Origin: Leptospira hartskeerlii
GTDB lineage: Bacteria > Spirochaetota > Leptospiria > Leptospirales > Leptospiraceae
NCBI RefSeq assembly: GCF_002811475.1
Contig: NZ_NPDL01000008.1
Span: 186,001-250,000 of the forward strand
Direction of reading: 5' to 3'
Length of the DNA stretch: 64,000 nucleotides
Of this stretch, positions 34,880-42,809 are shown piece by piece. Below the pieces are notes generated by a model. That model was not told the DNA's origin and did no database searches. It saw only the letters and a list, made by a program, of their open reading frames with translations. The position numbers were made by a program, and so were the translations under genes. The first letter of the stretch is position 1. Each line of letters begins with the position of its first letter.

Positions 34880-35043
34880 TCCTTCACTCTCAGCACTAAA
34901 GTGATCTTGCCGTCCGCTTTTTCTACTACTTCGAATCCTTCTTCCCTAAGAGTCTTTTTGATCCGATAAAAGCCAAGATTTACGACTTTAGGTGGGTCGG
35001 ATTTGCGGGAGGAAGAAGGGAAACGTTTCGCAGAAGCATCCAT
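34876..35043 (-). CDS. Small conserved-looking hypothetical protein, 55 residues
   Basis: ATG at 35041-35043 (complement), TAA at 34876-34878. It reads MDASAKRFPSSSRKSDPPKV, VNLGFYRIKKTLREEGFEVV and EKADGKITLVLRVKD. The second half is a plausible helix plus two strands, and codon use resembles neighbouring genes. Its stop overlaps the stop of the lipoprotein gene on the other strand by 4 bases. No clear ribosome site precedes the ATG, although a GTG lies just before it. The compact helix-strand design recalls small nucleic-acid-binding or regulatory proteins, but no family is recognised. Confidence 0.6.
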   Translation of the reverse strand: MDASAKRFPSSSRKSDPPKVVNLGFYRIKKTLREEGFEVVEKADGKITLVLRVKD

Positions 35044-35119
35044 CACTATTTAGTTTCGGCTCCAAGAAGGTTCGTCTTGACCTTGACAGAAAGAAAACCT
35101 TTTCCTAAATGAGAAAGAG

Positions 35120-35698
35120 ATGAGGCGAATTCTTGCTCTCGTATTATTTTTAATCCTATTGGCCTTAGGGACTTGCGCCTTCTATTTACAGGAATGGTTC
35201 GATTCTCCCGGATTCCGTTGGGTCATTTCCAAGTTTTCCTTCTGGGTCTTCCTATCGGTTCTGATACTTTCTGCTTTGGCAATGCTGCGGATTTTCAGGA
35301 GAGCCAAAAAGGCAATCCATACACAACGGCAGGCCATTGAAAAACATTTAAGTGGAATTTTAGAAGAACTAGTCCAGGACTCCCAGGCATTGAGCGAATT
35401 CCTAAAGACAGACCTTCCTCAGATGGAAGAACGTATCAAAGTTTCCAGGGACAAACTTCCTAAAGAAATCTACTCGTCTTATACTGCGAACTGGACCAAG
35501 ATCAGAACGGATGCCGAGGCATCGCTCCGAGATCTGGAAACACTTCCTTTAGAACCGGACTTCGAAGAACAAAAAAGTCACGCAGTCTTAGAATATAAAG
35601 ATCTTCTAAACAAACACACTAAAGCGAAATCCATTTTAGAAAGAGTCAGATCGGACCTTTCTCTATTAAAAGAGAGACTAACGGAGAAAGGATGTTGA
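35120..35698 (+). CDS. Hypothetical membrane protein with coiled coil
   Basis: 192 residues. Two transmembrane helices (about 4-23 and 40-60) are followed by a long helical, charged cytoplasmic or periplasmic part (about 62-190) predicted to form coiled coils (QRQAIEKHLSGILEELVQDS, SILERVRSDLSLLKERLTEK). The ORF ends GGATGTTGA, with the next gene's ATG inside it, so the amidase-like lipoprotein is translated by coupling. Function unknown; it may help place or regulate the downstream cell-wall protein. Confidence 0.77.
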   Translation: MRRILALVLFLILLALGTCAFYLQEWFDSPGFRWVISKFSFWVFLSVLILSALAMLRIFRRAKKAIHTQRQAIEKHLSGILEELVQDSQALSEFLKTDLPQMEERIKVSRDKLPKEIYSSYTANWTKIRTDAEASLRDLETLPLEPDFEEQKSHAVLEYKDLLNKHTKAKSILERVRSDLSLLKERLTEKGC

Positions 35699-37026
35699 AA
35701 GCTATCCTTCTATTACTCGTCGGCAGTATTATATATAGTTGCAGTTCCCTTCCGGAGACAAACTTTTCTATCGCTGAGCTAGCTTCACCCATCCATCCGC
35801 TTTCCCAGCTATTGCCTAAGGATAAAAGTGCCACTTCTCTCTCCACTCTCCGCAAAAAAACGAAGGTAAGCGGAATACTGCTCCATCATACCAAGGGACT
35901 CTCCAGCGAAGAATATATTACAAAAAGTGCAAATTCCGGATGGTTAGTACATTACATCGTAGATAAAAAAGGAAAGATCTACGGTGTAGAAGATCCAGGA
36001 ACTTTGCTCATCAAGGCAGCACCAAAGACAGACGCAGGTATGATCCATATTTCTTGGGAAGGAGATAAGGAAGATATACTCAAACGCCCTATTCAGAAAA
36101 AATCTTTACTTTACGCAATTGCCAAGACATCCCAAGAATTCGGGATCCCGGTTACAAATTTCGACGTGGGCTCCCGTTCCGGAATATTCACACATAGTCA
36201 GGCCAAAAAGAAATTCGGCGGCTTCTTGAATGGAAGCGATTGCGGAAATGAGAATGTCCTAAAAGCACTACTCGAAGAATTAAAAGGTTCCTACTTCTCA
36301 GAAATGGATTGGAAGGATAGATACGGAGAATGGGTTCTCCGAAAAGAAAAACCTTTTGTGGGACAAAACGGAGAGATCAAGGAGCCGAGCTACGATAAAG
36401 GCAGAAGTGTCACTCCTACTCCAAAAGCGGAATTAGAGAATATCGAAAAAACTGCAGACGGACTTCTTCCGGAAGAAAAAAGGATCAAATACAATTATAG
36501 AGGGGCAATCACAGCCGACTGTGTTGTATTACATTTCACCGCGATCAACGATTATGATGGAACTCTAAGAGTATTAGAAAAACGGAATTTAGCAGCCACA
36601 TTCCTTGCGGACAAAGACGGTAAGATCTACCAACTATTGGATTCTCCACTTCATATGGCTGCAGCCGCTACAGGCACGAATCGAAATTGTTTTCAAATAG
36701 AGATTGTAGGAAAGGATACCGAGATGTTACTTGCAAATCCTGCACAGACTGCTGCGGTTTCCAAACTTGTATACGAACTCTGCCAAAAATACCAGATCCC
36801 TTTGAATAACCAAAGGATAGAATCTTTGAAAGGTGTATTCTCCCATACTCAGGCAAAGAAAAAATGGGGAGGCTCTATCTTTTTGGATGCGCAGGATTTC
36901 GATCCGGGCGAACCATATATGAAAAAAGTAATAGAGACCTTAGGTGGTACTTATTATTCGGAAAAAGATTGGTACGATAGAACTGGAGAAGAATGGATCC
37001 TTCTCTTTACCGATTTTCAGCCTTGA
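35692..37026 (+). CDS. Lipoprotein with two tandem N-acetylmuramoyl-L-alanine amidase (PGRP-like) domains
   Basis: 444 residues. The lipobox is GSIIYSC (Cys17). Domain 1 (about 60-205) has GILLHHTKG, HYIVDKKGKIYGVED and FTHSQAKKKFGG then GSDCG. Domain 2 (about 270-425) has CVVLHFTA, FLADKDGKIYQL, FQIEIVGKD and FSHTQAKKKWGG with DFDPGEPY. In each domain the first strand His and the later THSQ/SHTQ His are the expected zinc ligands; domain 1 has Asp-Cys as third position and domain 2 an Asp. One or both may cleave peptidoglycan stem peptides. Each is followed by Y-[FY]-S-E-x-D-W, an internal duplication sign. Overlaps the upstream gene by 7 bases. Confidence 0.87.
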   Translation: MLKAILLLLVGSIIYSCSSLPETNFSIAELASPIHPLSQLLPKDKSATSLSTLRKKTKVSGILLHHTKGLSSEEYITKSANSGWLVHYIVDKKGKIYGVEDPGTLLIKAAPKTDAGMIHISWEGDKEDILKRPIQKKSLLYAIAKTSQEFGIPVTNFDVGSRSGIFTHSQAKKKFGGFLNGSDCGNENVLKALLEELKGSYFSEMDWKDRYGEWVLRKEKPFVGQNGEIKEPSYDKGRSVTPTPKAELENIEKTADGLLPEEKRIKYNYRGAITADCVVLHFTAINDYDGTLRVLEKRNLAATFLADKDGKIYQLLDSPLHMAAAATGTNRNCFQIEIVGKDTEMLLANPAQTAAVSKLVYELCQKYQIPLNNQRIESLKGVFSHTQAKKKWGGSIFLDAQDFDPGEPYMKKVIETLGGTYYSEKDWYDRTGEEWILLFTDFQP

Positions 37027-38263
37027 TCGGACGATTTTTCACAGAAATTCGATCTGAATCTCCAAGCTCCACCATACCACCTAATCCTTTTCCCAAAGGA
37101 GGGACTCCTGTGCGAGCAGTATGTTTTTCAGGAATATCCGACTTCTTCTGACGAAGTTGTGTAGGCGTTTTACCCGTAACCTTACGAAAAGCATCATTAA
37201 AAGAGGATTTGGAATTGAATCCCACAAAATAGCAGATGGAAAGAATATCCTGATCCGGCTTTTCTTCCAGAAGATTGACCGCTTCTTCTATCCTGAAACC
37301 GTTGATATAGTTATGAAACCCGGTTTGTAGATGCTCATTTAAAAATTCAGTCAGCTGATATGGTTTGATACCCAAGTCTTCCGATAAAGAATGAAGAGTC
37401 AGCTCCGGATCTCGATACAGTTTATCTTCTCTCATCAATTCTTGGATCCTAAGTTCTAACAGATTTAGATCCAAACCGATCAGAAGAGATTTTTCATACT
37501 TCTTCTTTCTTACTTCTCTAGTCAAAGGAGCAAAAAAATCCGGATATCTGGAAGGAGCCAAGAATAGAAGGGTCACAATCCCAGTCACAAGAAGTCCGCC
37601 CACTCTGAATAAAATATCCAGGCCGAACATAAACCCGAAGACCAGAGAATACATTGCAAATACGGTGATGGTCGCCAGAATAAAAATGAATCTTATCTGC
37701 GACTTTAGCTCCGGGATTGAGAACACAGTTAATAACATTCTATATCTAAATCCGAAGTAGGCAGTAGTGAGTGCTGTTGTTAGAAAAAAACCCCAAGAAA
37801 GATAATGTTTATATCTAATATTTCTAAAGTCTCCCAGGTCGGAGATGATGGAATCCCAAGGCCTTCCAAAAAAAAGCATCTCGCCTAGTAAAAAAAGACC
37901 AGGCACAAGAAAGTGAAGTCGAATGTCCCTGTACAAAGTCTGGTTTGGGTATATCAAAGAATGCGTATATAGTAAAGATAAGGGTCCGATAGCCGAAAAA
38001 GAAGTGAGTAATAAGAAGATTGCATGTGGATAAGTCCTGTCTATTTCCAAGACCACATTCGCAACTGTAAATAGTATGATCCCCAACGAAAGAAACAGAA
38101 GGGCTCCAATCCTGTCTTCTCTGCGTTTTATAGGTGGAATTAACTTTTGGACCACCAATAAAAAGGAAAGGCCACTTCCGAAGTAGAATATAGGAGTTAC
38201 CACTTCGGGATTTAACATAGGCGGTATATTAAGAAAATCCCTAGGCTTGTCAAGTGTTCTCAT
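37007..38263 (-). CDS. Membrane-bound AraC family transcriptional regulator
   Basis: About 418 residues from the ATG at 38263; a TTG at 38296 would add 11 residues and neither start has a clear ribosome site. The N-terminal half has about seven transmembrane helices (from YFGSGLSFLLVVQKL to GLLVTGIVTLLFLAPS). The C-terminal third is an AraC DNA-binding domain: LTLHSLSEDLGIKPYQLTEF and LNEHLQTGFHNYINGFRIEE form the first helix-turn-helix, DQDILSICYFVGFNSKSSFN and DAFRKVTGKTPTQLR the second. Such proteins sense something at the membrane. Its 3' end overlaps the amidase gene's 3' end by 20 bases; it is divergent from the cytochrome gene. Confidence 0.88.
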   Translation of the reverse strand: MRTLDKPRDFLNIPPMLNPEVVTPIFYFGSGLSFLLVVQKLIPPIKRREDRIGALLFLSLGIILFTVANVVLEIDRTYPHAIFLLLTSFSAIGPLSLLYTHSLIYPNQTLYRDIRLHFLVPGLFLLGEMLFFGRPWDSIISDLGDFRNIRYKHYLSWGFFLTTALTTAYFGFRYRMLLTVFSIPELKSQIRFIFILATITVFAMYSLVFGFMFGLDILFRVGGLLVTGIVTLLFLAPSRYPDFFAPLTREVRKKKYEKSLLIGLDLNLLELRIQELMREDKLYRDPELTLHSLSEDLGIKPYQLTEFLNEHLQTGFHNYINGFRIEEAVNLLEEKPDQDILSICYFVGFNSKSSFNDAFRKVTGKTPTQLRQKKSDIPEKHTARTGVPPLGKGLGGMVELGDSDRISVKNRPIKAENR

Positions 38264-38318
38264 CTGAAACGAATCATAGAACGATTTGAGATCCAATAAA
38301 ATAAGTGAAAAATTTTTA

Positions 38319-38442
38319 TTTCGAACACTTGCATTTTCCTTCCTTTTCAGAAATCAAATCCCCTCTTCTCTTATATTTTACTTATTTTCCAAATCTTGAT
38401 TTTTACACAACTGTTCGAATAATGAAACTCGAACGTTCGAAT
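38319..38442. promoter_or_regulatory. Repeated GTTCGAA half-sites between the AraC regulator and the cytochrome gene
   Basis: GTTCGAAT occurs at 38413-38420 and again at 38435-38442, start to start 22 bases (about two helical turns). The second lies within the palindrome TCGAACGTTCGA (38429-38440). A reverse copy, TTTCGAAC, is at 38319-38326. The set is about 100 bases before the cytochrome ATG and just upstream of the regulator start, so control of one or both divergent genes is plausible. Confidence 0.45.
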
Positions 38443-38536
38443 TCCGTGGCTCGGACGACCTAATTTTTATTATGGAGTATTCTTCTTTGCCAGAACTGAT
38501 CCGGGATTTTCGCATTCCGGACTAGGGAGCGGAAAA

Positions 38537-40846
38537 ATGGAAATGCAAAGAATACGTGCCGCAAAACGTTATTTGCGGTACGCCTTGTTAGGGATGGCTG
38601 TGTTAGCTGCGGGTTGCCCCGTAGGAATTTTTACAGAATTCCCCAACCAGGAAGAAGTATGTAAATTTGATCCGATCCGAGAAGGAATTCGCGCAGTGTC
38701 CGCATCTTCTTTCCCGGAGCCGGTACTACAATCAGTGTTGGTAAATGGAAATCTTGTATGGCAGGATGTAACGGATGGGCCGGCGTTCCCAACTCCTACT
38801 CTCAGCCCGGGCCAAACCATCACACTTAGAGGAACAGGTTTCGGATCTGGACCAGAAATCGACTTTTCTAAAATTATGATAGGTAACACCAGAATTCTGG
38901 AAACCGATCTGAAAATGTTCGAACAGAGACTGGACATCACCAAACAGGTGAACTTCGAAGTGAACGAATCTTTGGATAGTTGGAGCAAGTATATTCTTGC
39001 TTGGACCGACAATCAGATCCAATTTAAAGTTCCAGAACATACAACCTCAGGACCTTTAGTCGTTCAGATCCAAAAAAGGGTCGGATATAACGACTCTTTA
39101 CTTCATCCGGGACAACCGCATAACGTGATTGATGCCCAAACTAGAAGAGTCACCGACGAAGACTTCAAACATAAATGCGATGTTGTTTCTATCCTAAGTG
39201 ATGCAAAAGGAACTACTCCTTTACAAGTAAACGTGAACAACCCTGGATTCTCTTCCATTCTCGCACTGGGCGAAAAAATATTCTGGTCTTATGACTTCAA
39301 TATCGGAGTGGCTCACGCGATCCGAAATCTTGATTGGAAGAAAATTTTCGCATACCAAGCAACAGATCCGGTAACCGGATACACTGCGGACCCACTTCTT
39401 CTGTTCGGAGCTTATCAAACAGTTGCAGGCCAAGTTCCTTCTGCAGCGATTGATAACGTTTACTTTGACCGTTATCCGCAACCGACTCCAATTCCAGGGT
39501 TTTTGGGAGCAGATCAAAAATTCAAAGGGAATACCAAGAATAGCGGTTGGGCAGGATATAGATATGCGGAAGCATCTCATCCATATACAGGCAATGGAGA
39601 ATGGATCGGATTCAACTGTGCTTCTTGCCACGGTTATAAGATCACCTATGAAGCTTCTCCTGGAAACACTGTAACTAAAGTAATTCCTGGACTTCCTAAC
39701 CCAAAATGGTCCATGAAATGGTCTCTATTAGGAGATTTTAAAGGGATCAAGGAGAATGAACCGGGACCAAGTTTCGATTCTTCTGCCAAAGACGTGGATA
39801 AAACGATGCTCATCTACGCAATGCCTCAAGGCGCCGGTGAACATGCTTTGATCCGTATCAAAGGAGAAGGTAGCGAAACTGATAACGATTATGAGTTCTC
39901 TCCGATCGCAATTCCGAACGTTACCAATTACATGGGAGTCAGAAGATCTCTTTCTCACTCTGAGTCATATGTTGGATTCGAAGGTTCTTATATCCATTCT
40001 GAAGAACCAGATGGAGCAACAGGCTCAATGTATGCGAAAGAACTGCAAGCTCTTACCGCTTATATGACTAAGCTGGACCAAAATGATAAAGCCCTCAGAC
40101 AAGTCGGAATGTATCGCTGGTTAAAATCCAGAGGTAAACTGATCGCTCAAGCTGGCGCAGATTCAGGAGAAGGAGCTTTCGTCCAAGCTGGATGGGAGAA
40201 CCAACCTGGTATTGCTGCTGCAGTTGCAAGAGGAAAGGCTACTTACCAAAGAGATTGTGGGTCTTGTCATAATGATAAAGTAGGTTTGAACTCGAACGAG
40301 AAGATGTTCAAACTGAACGAAGTGGGAAGATTTTTCGCTCCTACTATCTATCAAAAGGCTCTACAATCTATTCGTGCGACTTTCTTAAGAGACATGTATT
40401 GGGTACAGCATAGAGGTTTATTGAGCGACGGTCACGTTCGTAACTTAGAAGATCTGGTCAATCCTGCTCGATGCACGGAAGGATCTGCTCTTTATAATCA
40501 GTATTACACTCTTCACGCTCCTGCGTCTCCTGCTTTAGGTGGACCGGACCATCCGGAACCTTATCCTTCTCAAAACAGAAAGTCGGACGTTTTCAGAGCA
40601 TTCAAATCTCCTAATAATGATACAGGGACAAAAAGAAACAGATTCATCGAAAGACATAAATATTTCGTAACTGTTCCTTGGGATCCGGATTATTATTATT
40701 GGGATTACCAGAAGATGAGAAGAGAATACGGCGTTCAAGAGTTGGGAACGTCCCAGCCAATCGGAATGCCGGCAGCTCCTCACCCATGGTGTTCTGCCTC
40801 TGCTTCTGAGGTGGATGATCTAGTGGAGTATATCCTCACTCTCTAA
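38537..40846 (+). CDS. Diheme c-type cytochrome lipoprotein with IPT/TIG-like domain
   Basis: 769 residues. The lipobox is VLAAGC (Cys27). Residues about 55-185 resemble an IPT/TIG domain (LSPGQTITLRGTGFGSGPEI, TSGPLVVQIQ). Two haem c motifs are present: CASCH at 361-365 and CGSCH at 574-578. Further cysteines (such as TEGSAL's neighbour Cys and PHPWC) lie late. YWVQHRGLLSDGHVRNLEDL precedes the C-terminal part, in the place where diheme peroxidase/MauG and RoxA-type oxygenases carry a gating segment. An outer-membrane or periplasmic redox role is likely; peroxidase, electron relay or oxygenase cannot be separated by eye. Divergent from the AraC regulator; a strong terminator follows. Confidence 0.85.
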   Translation: MEMQRIRAAKRYLRYALLGMAVLAAGCPVGIFTEFPNQEEVCKFDPIREGIRAVSASSFPEPVLQSVLVNGNLVWQDVTDGPAFPTPTLSPGQTITLRGTGFGSGPEIDFSKIMIGNTRILETDLKMFEQRLDITKQVNFEVNESLDSWSKYILAWTDNQIQFKVPEHTTSGPLVVQIQKRVGYNDSLLHPGQPHNVIDAQTRRVTDEDFKHKCDVVSILSDAKGTTPLQVNVNNPGFSSILALGEKIFWSYDFNIGVAHAIRNLDWKKIFAYQATDPVTGYTADPLLLFGAYQTVAGQVPSAAIDNVYFDRYPQPTPIPGFLGADQKFKGNTKNSGWAGYRYAEASHPYTGNGEWIGFNCASCHGYKITYEASPGNTVTKVIPGLPNPKWSMKWSLLGDFKGIKENEPGPSFDSSAKDVDKTMLIYAMPQGAGEHALIRIKGEGSETDNDYEFSPIAIPNVTNYMGVRRSLSHSESYVGFEGSYIHSEEPDGATGSMYAKELQALTAYMTKLDQNDKALRQVGMYRWLKSRGKLIAQAGADSGEGAFVQAGWENQPGIAAAVARGKATYQRDCGSCHNDKVGLNSNEKMFKLNEVGRFFAPTIYQKALQSIRATFLRDMYWVQHRGLLSDGHVRNLEDLVNPARCTEGSALYNQYYTLHAPASPALGGPDHPEPYPSQNRKSDVFRAFKSPNNDTGTKRNRFIERHKYFVTVPWDPDYYYWDYQKMRREYGVQELGTSQPIGMPAAPHPWCSASASEVDDLVEYILTL

Positions 40847-40856
40847 CTCTCTACGA

Positions 40857-40901
40857 CCCGGGGAGAAAGATCGAATACCAGGTCGATCTCTCCGGGTTTT
40901 T
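40857..40901 (+). terminator. Rho-independent terminator of the cytochrome gene
   Basis: CCCGGGGAGAAAGATCGA pairs with TCGATCTCTCCGGG around an ATACCAGG loop, followed by TTTTTAT. The stem has small mismatches only. Confidence 0.85.
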
Positions 40902-40925
40902 ATTTCGGGGAATTCTCCCCGAAAT
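40902..40925. terminator. Second hairpin between cytochrome gene and dps
   Basis: ATTTCGGGGA, loop ATTC, TCCCCGAAAT: a perfect 10-bp stem, followed on the plus strand by a T-rich run. It lies 27 bases after the dps stop on the minus strand, so it could insulate both genes. Confidence 0.65.
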
Positions 40926-40952
40926 ATTTGTTTTTCAGAATATTCTAAAATT

Positions 40953-41420
40953 CTACTCCAGCATACTCCTAAGCATCCAAGCAGTCTTTTCATGGATCTC
41001 CAATCTTTGGGTAAGAAGGTCTGTTGTCACCTCGTCCCCGCCTGAATCCGCAGATGGAAGTATTGCTCTCGCAGTTCTGATAACTGCTTCATGTCCTTCT
41101 ACAAGATTTTTAAGCATATCTTCCGCTTTAGGAACTCCGTCTTCTTCTTTTAAAGAAGTTAAAGAAGAGAAAGCTTTGTAAGTTCCAGGCGCCGGATAAC
41201 CAAGAGAGCGAATTCTTTCCGCCACCAGATCCAAAGCGTTCCAAAGCTCTGTGTATTGGGTCATAAACATCAAATGTAATGTATTAAATAAAGGTCCGGT
41301 AACGTTCCAATGATAGTTATGAGTTTTTAAATATAAAAAATACGTATCTGCTAAAAGTTTTTGCAGGCCCTGGTTGATGGCCTCTCTATCCTTCTCCGGG
41401 ATCCCTATATTCGGTTTCAT
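40953..41420 (-). CDS. dps: Dps-family DNA-protection ferritin-like protein
   Basis: 155 residues. The ferroxidase-centre signature [20 protein letters not shown] (about 33-52) and the downstream [16 protein letters not shown] (about 61-76) supply the His, Asp and Glu ligands at the dimer interface. The rest is a four-helix bundle ([33 protein letters not shown]). It stores iron and quenches peroxide in dodecamers. AAGGAGA sits 7 bases before the ATG. A promoter with a PerR-like operator lies just upstream (41447-41485), which fits peroxide control. Confidence 0.95.
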   Translation of the reverse strand: MKPNIGIPEKDREAINQGLQKLLADTYFLYLKTHNYHWNVTGPLFNTLHLMFMTQYTELWNALDLVAERIRSLGYPAPGTYKAFSSLTSLKEEDGVPKAEDMLKNLVEGHEAVIRTARAILPSADSGGDEVTTDLLTQRLEIHEKTAWMLRSMLE

Positions 41421-41446
41421 ACTTATCTCCTTTCAAGTTTGGTTAA

Positions 41447-41463
41447 TTTAGAATCATTCTAAA
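41447..41463. promoter_or_regulatory. PerR/Fur-like operator over the dps -10 box
   Basis: TTTAGAATCATTCTAAA is a perfect 8-1-8 inverted repeat. Its core TTAGAATCATTCTAA differs from the Bacillus Per box TTATAATNATTATAA at two symmetric positions. On the minus strand it covers the predicted -10 TAGAAT (41461-41456). Repression of dps by a peroxide sensor of the PerR type is a strong inference. Confidence 0.7.
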
Positions 41464-41485
41464 CTTAAATCTTAGACAGTGGCAA
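41456..41485 (-). promoter_or_regulatory. Predicted sigma-70-type promoter of dps
   Basis: On the minus strand: -35 TTGCCA (41485-41480), 18-base spacer, -10 TAGAAT (41461-41456), about 35 bases before the dps ATG. Confidence 0.65.
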
Positions 41486-41542
41486 TCTAATTTCTTTCGG
41501 AATAATTATGATTTTTTCCGGATTTTGGCGAGAAAGAAAATG

Positions 41543-41571
41543 AAAAGGCCGCTGTTTCCGGCGGCCTTTTT
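41543..41571. terminator. Rho-independent terminator of the aminotransferase gene
   Basis: AAAAGGCCGC, loop TGTTTCCG, GCGGCCTTTT. On the minus strand the stem is followed by T-rich TTTTCATTTTC, 27 bases after the aminotransferase stop. Confidence 0.8.
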
Positions 41572-41597
41572 CTATCTTTCAGCTGATCTAAAAGATC

Positions 41598-42713
41598 TTA
41601 CTTTTTGTATTCCTTGATCGCGGCAAAAACCTCTTCCAGCTCGGAATCAGTCATATAAGGAAATAAAGGAAAATTTAATATTGAATCACAGATCCTGCCG
41701 GTTCTATGTTCTTTTCCGAATTTACCTACGATGTAAGGTTTTGCTCCAGGCTGATCGCTCATTGCTCCTGGATAGATCACCGCGAAACCGATCCCTTTCG
41801 ATTTTAGGACTTCTTGGATTTTAGGTCTTTCTGTAGGATCAAAAAGAGTAACGTTACAATATCCGTTTTCTTGAAAGTCTTTTGGAGGATGGATTACATT
41901 CACTCCTAGACCTGGAAGCGCTTGGTAATATTTTTCAGCAGCTTTTCTGCGGGATACGATTCTTGCATCTAAGTATGGAATATTCAAATTTAAGAATGCA
42001 GCTTGCAGGGTATCCATTCTGGAATTCCAGCCAACATCTCCGTAACCGTAATGTGAAGTTCTTCCGTGGTTTCCGAGCATCCTTACTTTGTTTGCAAGCT
42101 CTTCGTCGTTTGTGAATACTGCTCCGCCATCTCCTGCCCCACCTAAAACTTTCGCAGGATAGAAAGAAGTAGTAGTGATCAATGCATCTTGGTAGACAGG
42201 TTTTCCCTTGTATAAAACTCCGAATGATTGTGCACCGTCTTCTAATAAGAAAACTCCCTTTTCTTTACAAAGTTTGCGGTAGTCTTCTAACTTAGAACTT
42301 CCCCAACCGTAAAGGTGAACGATGATCGCTGCTTTCGGTTTTACCTCTTCGAGCGCTTTTTTGAATTCTTCGAAATCCATTTGTAGATCGTCCGGATTTG
42401 TATCTACTGTAGCAGGATCAGCGCCTACGTTTACTACCGATTCGAATGTTGCCCAGAAGGTAGAGTCTGGAACTAATACCTTGTCTCCCTTTCCTACTCC
42501 TAAGGCTCTCAGCGCCAATTGAAGCGCGTCAGTTCCGTTCGCACATGCGATCGAATATTTGGTCCCGGCGGCTGTTGCCAGATTTTTTTCTAATAATGCG
42601 ACTTCTTCTCCTCCGATAAAGGAGGCGTTCTTGCTGAGAGTTTTTACTTTATCTTCCCAAGCTTCTAGTAATCCCGGCTCGAATCTTTTAATATCTATGA
42701 AAGGTACGCCCAT
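41598..42713 (-). CDS. DegT/DnrJ/EryC1/StrS family PLP-dependent aminotransferase
   Basis: 371 residues from the ATG at 42713, which has GGAGGAGA nearby; the frame extends to 42758 without support. It begins [37 protein letters not shown] binds the PLP phosphate. [10 protein letters not shown] (Asp159, Gln162) contacts the PLP ring. [20 protein letters not shown] contains the internal aldimine Lys188. [20 protein letters not shown] is also diagnostic. These enzymes transfer amino groups to keto-sugars for LPS or other glycans. No sugar-biosynthesis gene is next to it, so the product is unknown. Confidence 0.92.
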   Translation of the reverse strand: MGVPFIDIKRFEPGLLEAWEDKVKTLSKNASFIGGEEVALLEKNLATAAGTKYSIACANGTDALQLALRALGVGKGDKVLVPDSTFWATFESVVNVGADPATVDTNPDDLQMDFEEFKKALEEVKPKAAIIVHLYGWGSSKLEDYRKLCKEKGVFLLEDGAQSFGVLYKGKPVYQDALITTTSFYPAKVLGGAGDGGAVFTNDEELANKVRMLGNHGRTSHYGYGDVGWNSRMDTLQAAFLNLNIPYLDARIVSRRKAAEKYYQALPGLGVNVIHPPKDFQENGYCNVTLFDPTERPKIQEVLKSKGIGFAVIYPGAMSDQPGAKPYIVGKFGKEHRTGRICDSILNFPLFPYMTDSELEEVFAAIKEYKK

Positions 42714-42809
42714 TATGGTCTCCTCCGAACAGGGTCGGAAACGGGTCCTAAAAAGCAAATTATTTTGATCTACTTAAGGACCCGCCATAAAGGGCCAAAT
42801 ACGGAAGAT

